Shown: positions 43,417-52,248 of the stretch, piece by piece
Position numbering within the stretch: position 1 is the stretch's first letter
Layout of the letters: every line of letters starts with the position of its first letter
Source: an uncultured Bacilli bacterium
GTDB taxonomy: Bacteria; Bacillota_I; Bacilli_A; ML615J-28; CAG-698
DNA: 64,000 nucleotides
Assembly: GCA_934096585.1 (NCBI GenBank)
Contig: CAKOMG010000007.1
Span: forward strand, 57,571 to 121,570
Direction: 5' to 3'
Position numbers and translations under genes: made by a program
Notes under the pieces: model-generated
What the model saw: only the letters and a program-made list of their open reading frames with translations
Told to the model about the DNA's origin: nothing
Database searches by the model: none

Positions 43417-43441
43417 AAGTCAAAGCTATAAGCTTTGGCTT
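43417..43441. terminator. Bidirectional terminator between lysS and a convergent gene
   Basis: AAGTCAAAGCT (43417-43427) pairs with AGCTTTGGCTT (43431-43441) with one G-U pair and an ATA loop; T-runs on both sides. Confidence 0.8.
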
Positions 43442-43443
43442 TT

Positions 43444-43971
43444 TTATATTATATGTAATTCTTCCGCAATTCTATCGTATACTTCAGGCACTGTTAAATG
43501 ATGTGTTTTCGATTCAAATGTGGATAAGATGCGAGCATCATATTCGTTAATTTTATCTTGAGTAAATGGATCTTTAGAAATCAATATGTCATCAATTTCT
43601 TTTTGAATGTTACTAATTTCATTATTAGTTTCTTCATTTAAATCGCCTTGTTCTAAAAGTGTTGTTTTAAGTTCATTTAAATATAAAGTATAGTTGATCA
43701 ATTCTTCATAGTCTAAAAACTTATGAAGATTATCATCGAAGTATTTCGTTAAATAAATTTCAACTTCACCAATTGTACTAAATAAATATTTATATCCTTC
43801 TTCAAAAATAACATCATAATCTTCATTCAATTCGGATTCATCAAGATTACTAATATAATCAAGCGTAATAATTACATTAATAATTCGATGCATAATTAAG
43901 GAATTATGATGATATAAGTGATGCAAAAATTCTTGTTTCTTTGCAAACCAATTTTTATAATCATTTATCAT
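43444..43971 (-). CDS. Hypothetical protein, function unknown
   Basis: A 175-residue soluble protein, acidic and almost all helical by pattern, with several Leu/Ile heptad-like stretches that could form a helical bundle. I do not recognise a family. Its start overlaps the preceding YcxB-like membrane protein gene by 11 bases, so they are translated together. A partner role for that membrane protein is inference from this overlap. Confidence 0.65.
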   Translation of the reverse strand: MINDYKNWFAKKQEFLHHLYHHNSLIMHRIINVIITLDYISNLDESELNEDYDVIFEEGYKYLFSTIGEVEIYLTKYFDDNLHKFLDYEELINYTLYLNELKTTLLEQGDLNEETNNEISNIQKEIDDILISKDPFTQDKINEYDARILSTFESKTHHLTVPEVYDRIAEELHII

Positions 43972-44590
43972 TTTTCTTTTCCTGTTTTTTCTTTAATTTT
44001 TCTTGTCTTTTTATAGCATCATATTCTGCTTTTACTTGACCATATCTTTTATATAGTGGTCTTCCTTTTTTATCTTTTCTTAAATTTGCTAGAGCCATCT
44101 TTCTAAATAATTCTACACTACCTTCTATAATATCATCTTTAACAATAAAAATTCCATTTTCATTTGTTAAGTAGATGTAGAAATACTTATCGGTTTCACA
44201 AAGCATTTCTATATCATTCCATCCGAATACTGATTTACCTTCAATAATATTATTACTTCTAGAAAACTTCATCTTCGTTACTTCAATTTTATCTGTTGAT
44301 TTTTTTCTTTCTTCTGTTTCGTTTTTGATAACATTATTTATTCTTGTTATAATCATAATTGGCGTAAATGATAAAGAAATTGCAAACATAATCCAAGAAA
44401 AAATAGCTGCAGACATATTAGCTTTTACTGAAAAATCTTTATTAATAGTATTTGATATTGCAAGTATTAGCATAATTAATGACAATACCCCAACAAATAT
44501 CACTGTACCTGTTCTATGAAATAAATGAAACATATAAAACTCTTTATGTTGTTTTCTACTATATTTTGTTTGTGCGACTACTCTATCCAT
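43961..44590 (-). CDS. YcxB-like membrane protein
   Basis: A 209-residue protein with two membrane helices (about 30-50 and 62-82), a short polar N-terminus, and a soluble C-terminal part with the pattern VFGWNDIEMLCETDKYFYIYL, which resembles the PH-like part of YcxB family proteins. The tail is Lys/Glu-rich. It ends with TGA and overlaps the next gene by 11 bases. Two other YcxB-like proteins are encoded at 24397-25729. Function unknown. Confidence 0.62.
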   Translation of the reverse strand: MDRVVAQTKYSRKQHKEFYMFHLFHRTGTVIFVGVLSLIMLILAISNTINKDFSVKANMSAAIFSWIMFAISLSFTPIMIITRINNVIKNETEERKKSTDKIEVTKMKFSRSNNIIEGKSVFGWNDIEMLCETDKYFYIYLTNENGIFIVKDDIIEGSVELFRKMALANLRKDKKGRPLYKRYGQVKAEYDAIKRQEKLKKKQEKKNDK

Positions 44591-44618
44591 AATATACCTC
44601 TTTTTAAATATATACTAT

Positions 44619-44647
44619 ATTGTATCATAATTATAAAAATTTGTGAA
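44619..44647 (-). promoter_or_regulatory. Promoter of the YcxB-like/hypothetical pair
   Basis: TTCACA (44642-44647), 17-bp spacer, TACAAT (44619-44624) on the minus strand. Confidence 0.55.
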
Positions 44648-44654
44648 GAATATT

Positions 44655-44683
44655 TTTACTTTCAATTGAATTTATGATATACT
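44655..44683 (+). promoter_or_regulatory. Promoter of hslO
   Basis: TTTACT (44655-44660), 17-bp spacer, TATACT (44678-44683). Confidence 0.6.
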
Positions 44684-44719
44684 ATTTTTAGATATATTTA
44701 AGAAAGATGGTGAATCATA

Positions 44720-45583
44720 ATGGATTATTTAATTAAAGCTTTAGTTTTAAATAATGAAGCAAGAGTATATCTACTTACTAATAAAGATACTGTTAATACA
44801 GCAATTATAAAACATGATTTATGGCCTGGTGCTACTTCTGTTTTAGGAAAAGTATTATCACTTGGAGAGTTAATGGGCAGTATGTTAAAAGGTGATGAAG
44901 CATTAACTATTAAAATTAATGGTGGTGGGGCTTTAGGAAATATTATTGTTGACGGAAACGCAAAAGGTGAAGTAAGAGGATATGTTGATAAACCTCATGT
45001 CAGTATTGTTAATAATAAGGGTGGTATGAATGATTATTATGCTATAGGAACAAGTGGTATGATTGATGTAATTAAAGATTTAAAAATGAAAGATCTTTTT
45101 ACATCTAGTGTTGAAAATACCGGTAATATTGCCAATGACTTTACCTATTACTTTTTTGAAAGCGAACAAACAAGATCTGTTGTTTCACTTGCTATGTTAA
45201 TTGATGTTGATAATACATGCAAGTTAAGTGGCGGCATGATTATTCAATTGTTACCAAATGCTAGTGAAAATACTATTTCTACTATTGAAGAAGTAATTGC
45301 AAAGTATCCTTCTTTTAATGACTTATTAGAACACTACACGTTAGAAGATATCCTGCCTTTATTATTTCCTAATAACTATGAAATATTAGAAAAAATGAGT
45401 GTTGGTTTTAAATGTTCATGTTCTAAAGAAAGTTTTAAAAGAGCACTTATTACCCTTGGCAAAAAAGAATTAGAAGATATTATTTCTGAGGATCATAAAA
45501 TTGAAACTGTATGCCACTATTGTGGAGAAAAATATACATTTACTGAAGATGATATTAAAGAACTAATTAAGGAGATGAAATAA
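44720..45583 (+). CDS. hslO: Hsp33 redox-regulated chaperone
   Basis: A 287-residue Hsp33, a cytoplasmic holdase that is switched on by oxidation. The C-terminal zinc switch has the four expected cysteines: CSC (232 and 234) and CHYC (265 and 268). The N-terminal domain shows the family motifs INGGGALGNIIVDGNAKGEVRGYV and GMIDVIKDL. Length is normal. The stop codon overlaps the start of an M42 peptidase gene (TAATG), so the two form an operon. Confidence 0.95.
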   Translation: MDYLIKALVLNNEARVYLLTNKDTVNTAIIKHDLWPGATSVLGKVLSLGELMGSMLKGDEALTIKINGGGALGNIIVDGNAKGEVRGYVDKPHVSIVNNKGGMNDYYAIGTSGMIDVIKDLKMKDLFTSSVENTGNIANDFTYYFFESEQTRSVVSLAMLIDVDNTCKLSGGMIIQLLPNASENTISTIEEVIAKYPSFNDLLEHYTLEDILPLLFPNNYEILEKMSVGFKCSCSKESFKRALITLGKKELEDIISEDHKIETVCHYCGEKYTFTEDDIKELIKEMK

Positions 45584-46599
45584 TGAATAAAGAATATATT
45601 TTAAATTTTACAAAAAATGTTCTAGCAATAGATAGTCCTAGCGGATTTACTAAAAATGTCACAAAATTTTTGGAAAATGAAGCAACACGTTTAGGCTACA
45701 TATGTGAATATAACCGTAAAGGTAATTTGATTGTAACTGTGAAAGGAGCTACTAATAAAGTGATTGGTTTAACATCACATGTTGATACACTAGGTTTAAT
45801 GGTTAGATCTATTAATAATGATGGTACACTTCGAATTACGACAGTTGGTGGGCCTCTTCTTCCAACTTATGATGGTGAATATTGTAAAATATATACGCGT
45901 GATAACAAAGTGTATACAGGTACAGTATTATCTGATGCACCTGCTGCACATGTCTATAAAGATGCAAGAACAATGCCAAGAGACGATGAACATATGCATA
46001 TTAGGCTTGATGAAATTGTGAAAAATAAAGATGATGTAAAAAAATTAGGCATTGAAAATGGTGATTATGTGGCTATCGATCCTAAAACTATTATTACTGA
46101 CAATGGTTTTATAAAATCTAGATTCTTAGATGACAAAATGAGTACAGGTATTTTATTTGGGTTATTAGAACATTTAAGTACTAATAATATAACTCCAATA
46201 AATACTTTAAAACTTATGTTTTCAACATTTGAAGAAGTGGGACTAGGTAGTAGTAGTATATTTGAATGTGATGAATTCATAGCAGTTGATATGGGTTGCA
46301 TTGGTCTTGACTTAAGTTGTACAGAATATGATGTATCAATATGTGCTAAAGATAGTGGGGGACCATATGATTATGACATTACAAATAAATTTATAGAAAT
46401 TGCTAAAAAATTAGATTTAAATTATGCGGTTGATATTTACCCTTATTATTCATCTGATGCAACTGCAGCATTAAAAGGTGGAAATAATATTAAAGCTGGT
46501 TTAATCGGCCCTGGCATTTGCGCAAGTCATGGCATGGAAAGAACACATTATTCAGCAGTTTTAAATACTTTGAAATTGTTAATTGAATATATAAAATAA
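45583..46599 (+). CDS. M42-family aminopeptidase
   Basis: A 338-residue dinuclear metallopeptidase. The metal-binding and catalytic residues can be placed: His66 and Asp68 (SHVDTLG), an Asp in FLDDKMS, and the Glu pair in FEEVGLGSS, with a C-terminal His in SHGMERTH. M42 enzymes form large dodecameric aminopeptidases that trim peptides in the cytoplasm; some were once called endoglucanase M. It follows hslO with a TAATG overlap. A terminator lies at 46617-46656. Confidence 0.92.
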   Translation: MNKEYILNFTKNVLAIDSPSGFTKNVTKFLENEATRLGYICEYNRKGNLIVTVKGATNKVIGLTSHVDTLGLMVRSINNDGTLRITTVGGPLLPTYDGEYCKIYTRDNKVYTGTVLSDAPAAHVYKDARTMPRDDEHMHIRLDEIVKNKDDVKKLGIENGDYVAIDPKTIITDNGFIKSRFLDDKMSTGILFGLLEHLSTNNITPINTLKLMFSTFEEVGLGSSSIFECDEFIAVDMGCIGLDLSCTEYDVSICAKDSGGPYDYDITNKFIEIAKKLDLNYAVDIYPYYSSDATAALKGGNNIKAGLIGPGICASHGMERTHYSAVLNTLKLLIEYIK

Positions 46600-46616
46600 A
46601 TAATAAATTTAATTAA

Positions 46617-46656
46617 TAAAAGGCGTTAATTCCAAAACGGAAAGAACGTCTTTTTT
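46617..46656 (+). terminator. Intrinsic terminator of hslO-M42 operon
   Basis: AAAAGGCGTT pairs with AACGTCTTTT (one G-U), with an inner TTCC/GGAA stem, followed by a T-run. Confidence 0.8.
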
Positions 46657-46667
46657 ATAATATAAAT

Positions 46668-48956
46668 TTATACTATATTTACACCTATTATAATCGTTAT
46701 TCTTTTATTCAATTTATAATTTGCGGTAACTGTTACAAGGCCTAATCCTGATTTATGAATTACTCCATATTCACTAATATAAGCACCATTTAGCGGTTCT
46801 TCTTCAGGAACTGTTAACACTAAATCATAATATTTAATCCATGGATACGGAGAGTTTTCATCATCTAATTCTAATTGATATATTTCATCACTTGAATAAT
46901 TTAATATTTTGTTTTGTATAATTATAATAGGGCCTTGATTTGTATCTTTAGTTATTCTTAAAGACTTGCCAAAAATTATCGAATAGTCATTATTATATAT
47001 GGCATATATAAAAATATCACTATCTATAATAACTTTCTTTGCTAGCACTGTTCCATATGTTGATACACTTGCAATGTTATCATTGCTTGAATACCATTTA
47101 TATTGAATTCTAGAAAACGAAGGAACTTCATTGTGTTCACCAACAAAATATAAATGTCTAGTAAATCCTTCTGTAATTATATTCCCATTATATTCACCAT
47201 TATTATACCTAACTTCACTGCCATAAGTATATCCATTTCCTAGATCACAACTAATTATATTTGAATTATAATGATTAATTATTCTTTTTAGATTGATTTG
47301 AATTGGTATTTCACTTTTGTCATTATAATAAGCAAGGAAATAATTACCAGGTTCTAGAACTATTTCTGTGTTTATTGATTTACAATCTTTATTAAATTGT
47401 TTATAAAGCTTGCCATCAATACTATATTGATTGTTTTTTAAAACTATACCAAATAAAATAATATTTATACTATAGTTTATTTCATAATTAATGTTTCCTT
47501 CAATTTTTGCAACAATCGGAACTTTAGTTTGAAATCTTTGAGCATATTCATAAGCAGTTGAATTAAAAATATTATCTACAAACTCTTCTGACATTCTGTT
47601 TTCAATATCAATGTTTTTATTTTCAACAAATTCAATTATAATCTCTATACTTTGATAATTATTATCAGGAAGTTCAATTCTTACACAATATGTTTCTTCC
47701 GTTAAGTATATATACATATAATTTAAATTATCTTTGTTTTCTGCTTTTTCTCTATTACCAAAAACATTATATTTATATTCTTCTAATTCATTGTCGCTAT
47801 TATATATTGTCATTGCACCTTCAGATAATGTAATTCTTTGATCATTTTTAAAAACATTTAATGATAATTTATAATATCAAGTTCCATTACTTTTATAATA
47901 TGTTTCAATATAATAATTATCACTCATCTCTTTATGCGAATGACAAGGTAAAAAATTTGATCCTTCTATTAATTCATATTTTAAATCATAAATTTTGGAT
48001 GATGTGATTGTAAGTATAAATGGTATATTCTGATTACTAGCTGTAACTAGGTTATTTGATGAAACTCTTAAGTAATATGTTCCACTATTTTTAAAATTAA
48101 AAAAATAACTGTATTTCCCCTCTCCTCTAGTATTGACAATCAACTGATTAAAATCATGATCAAATAAAAATACACAAATTTCTCTATCAATATCGATGTC
48201 AACATCAAAGTAAAATGTTGAATCGCATGTTATGTTCATTTCTATTAATACATCTTTACCATCCTTTAAATGAAAGTCAGTTTGCATATTATTTGCCTTG
48301 CAGTTTACAACTACATATGGTTTGGTATATATCATAAATTTAATATTTGAGTTATAACTTTTGACTCCAAATATTGCTTTGTTAAAAGAAAAAAGCTCTG
48401 ATTTCCAGTGTAATCCATTTGAAGGAATATATTTATATCGCAATATAGCAGAATTCCCTGGTTTATGGTACCATGCATTAGTTTTTTTATCATAACGCAT
48501 AAAATGATAATCCTCATCTTTAACTCTTAAACATATCAACTCTTGATTATCGTAAATCAATTCAGGAATTGAATCTTGAATTATGACATTTGTCATACCA
48601 ATATTTTCTAAATCTTCCTTTACATATATAGCAAGTTCCTCTTCGGACATACCATTATGAAATACACCTTCTTGGTGTCCAGAAAACTGGCCAGGAGCAT
48701 ATTTCCCATTAGATGTATATTGTGTATTATCTTCAAATCTATTAATTACAAATGCATAACAATTATAATTTTGATAATTAGAATTTCATAGAGTGACTGG
48801 AACACTTTCTTCTAGTTTATTAATTTCTGCTTGTATATTTTCATCATCCCAACTAACAGTATCCGCTTTTACGCTATTATTGAAACTTAAATTATTAAAT
48901 ATTGTTACTAAAAATATTATAAATATTCCTATTTTTAAATGTTTCTTTTTATTCAT
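46668..48956 (-). pseudogene. Secreted protein gene interrupted by two in-frame TGA codons
   Basis: One reading frame of 763 codons, without frame shifts, cut by TGA at codon 57 (48786-48788) and at codon 360 (47877-47879). It starts at ATG 48956 with GAGAGG upstream, has a signal peptide (cleavage likely after VKA at about residue 31), then a domain with NYNCYAFV, YAPGQFSGH, DYHFMRYD and WYHKPG, where a Cys and His residues are placed as in papain-like or NlpC-like folds (inference). A Big_2-type Ig-like segment lies near the C-terminus (YKWYSSNDNIASVSTYG). The second TGA stands where Trp would fit (SNGT-x-YYKL). It may be a pseudogene or, less likely, be read through. It overlaps the lipoprotein gene upstream by 8 bases. 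Confidence 0.7.
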
Positions 48957-49458
48957 TTTGTTGCCTCTCAATTATTTCTTTTACTTGCTCAATTGTTACA
49001 TTTTGTCTTTTGCCTTTAACCTCAGGAAATATAGCTGACTGCATTATTTTAGCTTTATATTTATAATTATTTGTTTTTTTTGACATTCTAACAACTACAT
49101 ATCCATATATATCTTCTTCATCAAAAATAATAATATCAATATCACATGCGTCAAATTTTTCTCCACCAGTGCCCCAAAGGAACCAATTAGTTGCAAATTC
49201 GTCTCCTTTTGTAATATATTTATCTGTCTTTCCATATATACACCCATGTTCAGTAGTAACATGTATTTTAGTCATTTTTTCATATTTAATAATTATGGGT
49301 AATTGTCCTGAAGATAAACGATTATAATAATCTAAATCAAATTCTATTAAGTTTTTTTTATCTTTTATAACTATATCATTATACTTTCTTGTACAACCTG
49401 TTAAAGAAAATATAAAAAATATAATTAAAATTATTAAAACTTTATGCATCTTTTTCAT
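48949..49458 (-). CDS. Lipoprotein, paralogue B
   Basis: A 169-residue lipoprotein with lipobox SLTGC. Its first mature stretch CTRKYNDIVIKDKK and its last part VKGKRQNVTIEQVKEIIE are nearly the same as in the upstream paralogue (49442-49999), while the middle 100 residues differ. No family is known to me. I use the ATG at 49458; a TTG at 49488 has no ribosome site. It overlaps both the gene before it and the interrupted secreted-protein gene after it, so the three are one unit. Confidence 0.65.
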   Translation of the reverse strand: MKKMHKVLIILIIFFIFSLTGCTRKYNDIVIKDKKNLIEFDLDYYNRLSSGQLPIIIKYEKMTKIHVTTEHGCIYGKTDKYITKGDEFATNWFLWGTGGEKFDACDIDIIIFDEEDIYGYVVVRMSKKTNNYKYKAKIMQSAIFPEVKGKRQNVTIEQVKEIIERQQNE

Positions 49459-49999
49459 TTGACAGTGGAACCTTCCTCTCTTTTTCAATTATTTCTTTTA
49501 CCTGTTCTATTGTTACATTTTGTCTTTTGCCTTTAACTTTAGGAAATATAGCTGAAGTTTCAATAATCAAATGCACTGCATCATCATATGGCTTCGTTGG
49601 TCCTTCTACTCTTATAACTCCATATCCTAAAATACCTAATTCATCCGAAAATATTATATCTATATATTGAATAGGTAAGTCGTATAATACAAATCGAACG
49701 GCAAAACAATTTGTTTCAACAACAATTAATTCATTTTCTTCTACATTACCATGTTCAATGTCAATAAACAGAATAATAAACGTTGTTTTTCCATATACAT
49801 TTATTTTGCTTACACCTTCATATTTGATAGAGATGTTTAATGATTTATCCCTAGAAGTCCAGAATAAATAATCATCCTCTAATTCTATTAAGTCCTTTTT
49901 ATCTTTTATAACTATATCATTATACTTTCTTGTACAGCCTGTTAAGCATAGTATTAATAATACAATTATAATTGTTAATCCTTTATATAGTTTTTTCAT
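49442..49999 (-). CDS. Lipoprotein, paralogue A
   Basis: A 185-residue lipoprotein with lipobox CLTGC (signal MKKLYKGLTIIIVLLILCLTGC split at the last Cys). It shares conserved ends with the following lipoprotein (CTRKYNDIVIKDKK and KGKRQNVTIEQVKEIIE), while the centre is different. No motif for a known activity is present. It overlaps the next gene by 17 bases. The set of two lipoproteins before a secreted protein recalls immunity genes placed beside a secreted toxin, but this is only inference. Confidence 0.65.
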   Translation of the reverse strand: MKKLYKGLTIIIVLLILCLTGCTRKYNDIVIKDKKDLIELEDDYLFWTSRDKSLNISIKYEGVSKINVYGKTTFIILFIDIEHGNVEENELIVVETNCFAVRFVLYDLPIQYIDIIFSDELGILGYGVIRVEGPTKPYDDAVHLIIETSAIFPKVKGKRQNVTIEQVKEIIEKERKVPLSNEKDA

Positions 50000-50030
50000 T
50001 TTGTTTTCCTCTTACTTTAAATATATGCTT

Positions 50031-51149
50031 TTACCAGTAGTTTATGGCTGTTGAAAAAATTATAAGTATTAAAATAATTAAGGATGAAATTACACAAGAA
50101 ATTATAGATAATATTAATCCTATTTTACTTTCTTTTTCATTACCACTATTTATGCTTTTCTTTCCTAATATTATTCCAACAATACCTAATACTAAAGAAA
50201 TTGGAAAAAACCCACATAACAACAAAATAACTAATGAAACTATGCCTAAAATATATGCTGTATGACTTTGTGATGATAAATCACTTTTTTCTATCTCCTT
50301 TTTAAATTCTGTTGCTTTTTTATCTTGATACATTCTTGCTCCACATGATTCACAAAAATCAGACTTATGTTCATTTATGTGATGACATATTGGACACACG
50401 TTCTCATCATTTCTTTCAACATGGTCAAGATTACTTCCACAATATATACAATACTTATTGGTATCATCATTTACTCTATGACAATTAGGACAAATTCTTT
50501 TTTCTTTTTCAATTTTTGTTCCACATATAGTACAAAATTGCACTCCATCTTCTAATTGACTATGACAATTAGGGCATGTTTTCTTTACTTTAAAATCATA
50601 CTCTTTTAATAATTCATATACTTTATGAATAGGAAGACCCATGACATTATAATAATCTCCAACTATACCTTTGATATACTTTGAAAAAATACCTTGTATT
50701 GCATAAGCACCAGCTTTATCATAAGGTTCTTTACTAGATATATAATCTTCTATTTCTTCATTAGTCATAGGAGCAATTTCTACTTCCGTCTTTTCAACAA
50801 AACTTTCATTTTTAAAAACACTTTGAATGTATACAGCTGTATAAACATCATGCTTTCTTCCTTGTAACATGTTAATCATTCTTCTCGCATCTTCTTTATC
50901 TTTTGGTTTTCCTAAAATTTGCGTATCTACAACAACAATAGTATCAGCACTTAAAACAACTACATCAGGTGTACTATACTTACTAAAAATATCTAACCCT
51001 TTCTTCTTTGCAATTGCAAGTACCTTGTCCTCTGGTATCATTTCACTTACTTCTTCACTAACATCGCTAACATTAATTTGAAACGGAATGCCTGCTTGCG
51101 TTAATAATTCTCTCCTACGTGGTGATCTTGATGCTAAAACTAAAAACAT
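50031..51149 (-). CDS. Maf-type nucleotide pyrophosphatase fused to three zinc ribbons and a DUF4190-like membrane domain
   Basis: A 372-residue fusion. Residues 1-187 form a complete Maf protein: ASRSPRRRELL at the start, SADTIVVVD with Asp69 as base, LQGRKHDVYTA, and DKAGAYAIQG. Maf enzymes hydrolyse modified or canonical NTPs. Then three zinc ribbons follow (cysteine pairs 192/195-206/209, 220/223-234/237 and 252/255-266/269). The C-terminal 75 residues have two hydrophobic hairpins as in DUF4190. Maf is normally a stand-alone cytoplasmic protein of about 190 residues. The whole is one open frame without disruption. A promoter with an 18-bp spacer lies at 51175-51204. Confidence 0.87.
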   Translation of the reverse strand: MFLVLASRSPRRRELLTQAGIPFQINVSDVSEEVSEMIPEDKVLAIAKKKGLDIFSKYSTPDVVVLSADTIVVVDTQILGKPKDKEDARRMINMLQGRKHDVYTAVYIQSVFKNESFVEKTEVEIAPMTNEEIEDYISSKEPYDKAGAYAIQGIFSKYIKGIVGDYYNVMGLPIHKVYELLKEYDFKVKKTCPNCHSQLEDGVQFCTICGTKIEKEKRICPNCHRVNDDTNKYCIYCGSNLDHVERNDENVCPICHHINEHKSDFCESCGARMYQDKKATEFKKEIEKSDLSSQSHTAYILGIVSLVILLLCGFFPISLVLGIVGIILGKKSINSGNEKESKIGLILSIISCVISSLIILILIIFSTAINYW

Positions 51150-51174
51150 ATTGTTTAATCTCCTTTATAAAACT

Positions 51175-51204
51175 AGTATATCATATAAATTATTTAAAAG
51201 TCAA
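51175..51204 (-). promoter_or_regulatory. Promoter of the Maf fusion gene
   Basis: TTGACT (51199-51204), 18-bp spacer, TATACT (51175-51180) on the minus strand. Confidence 0.6.
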
Positions 51205-51212
51205 AATAAAAA

Positions 51213-51238
51213 GTGAATTAACAACTTTGTTAACTCAC
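51213..51238 (-). terminator. Intrinsic terminator of the rqcP/GH4/kinase end
   Basis: GTGAATTAAC (51213-51222) pairs with GTTAACTCAC (51229-51238) with one G-U pair, directly after the stop at 51239, followed by TTTTTATTTT on the minus strand. Confidence 0.85.
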
Positions 51239-52240
51239 TTATTTTCTTGATAAAATCATTTCAACTGTTTTAATTAATTGTTCTCTTTCTTCTAAAGATG
51301 GAAATTTACCTGTTGCAAGTTCCATAGCCCATACAATTGCACCAGTTGCAGGTGGAACCATCAAAACTTTAGTTTTACATTCTTTATGAGCATAATGATT
51401 TATTTTTTCTTTAAATTCTTCAACAAGTATTGGACAACTACCTTTAACATATACACTACCAGCAAGTACAATTTCAGGATGTTCTCCCAAATTTAATCTA
51501 ACAACTGCACCTGCAGCACTTCTTGCTAAATGATCTGCCATCTCTTTTAATAAATTAATTGCTACTATATCACCTTTAGATGCTTCTTCAAAACAAGCAA
51601 TTGTTAAAACATTGTAATCTACTTTACCAGTTAAATATTTTAAAGCAATATCTTCCATCAAATATTCATGATCTTTATTATCTAAAAGTTCTAAAACAAT
51701 CGGCGTTAATGAAGTTTTGTCACCATGTCTCATAACTTCATCAAATGCTTTTCTAACAACTTTTCTGGATAAATGCTTGCCACCTGCTTCATCGCCTGTA
51801 ATTTCGCCAATTCCACCGACTTGAATGCATTTGCCATCTTTATCAATTCCTGATACACTTGTTCCTGTTCCATTAATTGAACAAACACCATATCCATTTG
51901 ATGTACCAACTTTTATTCCTAGTGCTGAATCATTCACTATTTTGAAATTTTTGAATCCTAATCTTTCAACAATTTGTTCTAATTTTTTTTGTTGATAAGG
52001 AAGGTCATCACCGGCAAGTCCAAAAACACTTGCAGTGATATCACTTGGTTTTAGATTATGCTTAGGTAAAAAGTCATCAAATACTTCTTTCATAATACGA
52101 TAGCTTCCTTCAAAACTATCCTTTAATCCTTCATGACTACAAGTACCACCACGATACATATCAATAAAATTTCCATTTACATCAAATAGATAATAATCAG
52201 TTTTAGTATTGCCTCCATCGACTCCTAAAATATATTTCAT
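51239..52240 (-). CDS. BadF/BcrA-type kinase, probable N-acetylglucosamine kinase
   Basis: A 333-residue member of the ASKHA superfamily. It has the phosphate 1 motif GVDGGNTKTD at the N-terminus, INGTGTSVSG for phosphate 2 and a C-terminal adenosine motif VLAGSVYVKG. The family includes N-acetylglucosamine and glucosamine kinases (BadF/BadG/BcrA/BcrD type). It lies 8 bases after a GH4 6-phospho-glycosidase gene, which suggests use of amino sugars or beta-glucosides; the substrate is an inference. Confidence 0.82.
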   Translation of the reverse strand: MKYILGVDGGNTKTDYYLFDVNGNFIDMYRGGTCSHEGLKDSFEGSYRIMKEVFDDFLPKHNLKPSDITASVFGLAGDDLPYQQKKLEQIVERLGFKNFKIVNDSALGIKVGTSNGYGVCSINGTGTSVSGIDKDGKCIQVGGIGEITGDEAGGKHLSRKVVRKAFDEVMRHGDKTSLTPIVLELLDNKDHEYLMEDIALKYLTGKVDYNVLTIACFEEASKGDIVAINLLKEMADHLARSAAGAVVRLNLGEHPEIVLAGSVYVKGSCPILVEEFKEKINHYAHKECKTKVLMVPPATGAIVWAMELATGKFPSLEEREQLIKTVEMILSRK

Positions 52241-52248
52241 ATAATTAC

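Noticed and set aside
46668..48956. Genetic code 4 (TGA read as Trp) for the whole organism
   Set aside because: TGA closes yabP inside an ATGA overlap and tdk inside the tadA start, and long genes such as lysS, ftsH and murA use TGG for Trp with no internal TGA. Only the single secreted-protein gene has in-frame TGA codons.
48786..48971. Separate small secreted peptide of 61 residues
   Set aside because: The same frame goes on past the TGA with conserved-looking sequence, so it is better seen as the signal-peptide part of the interrupted larger gene.
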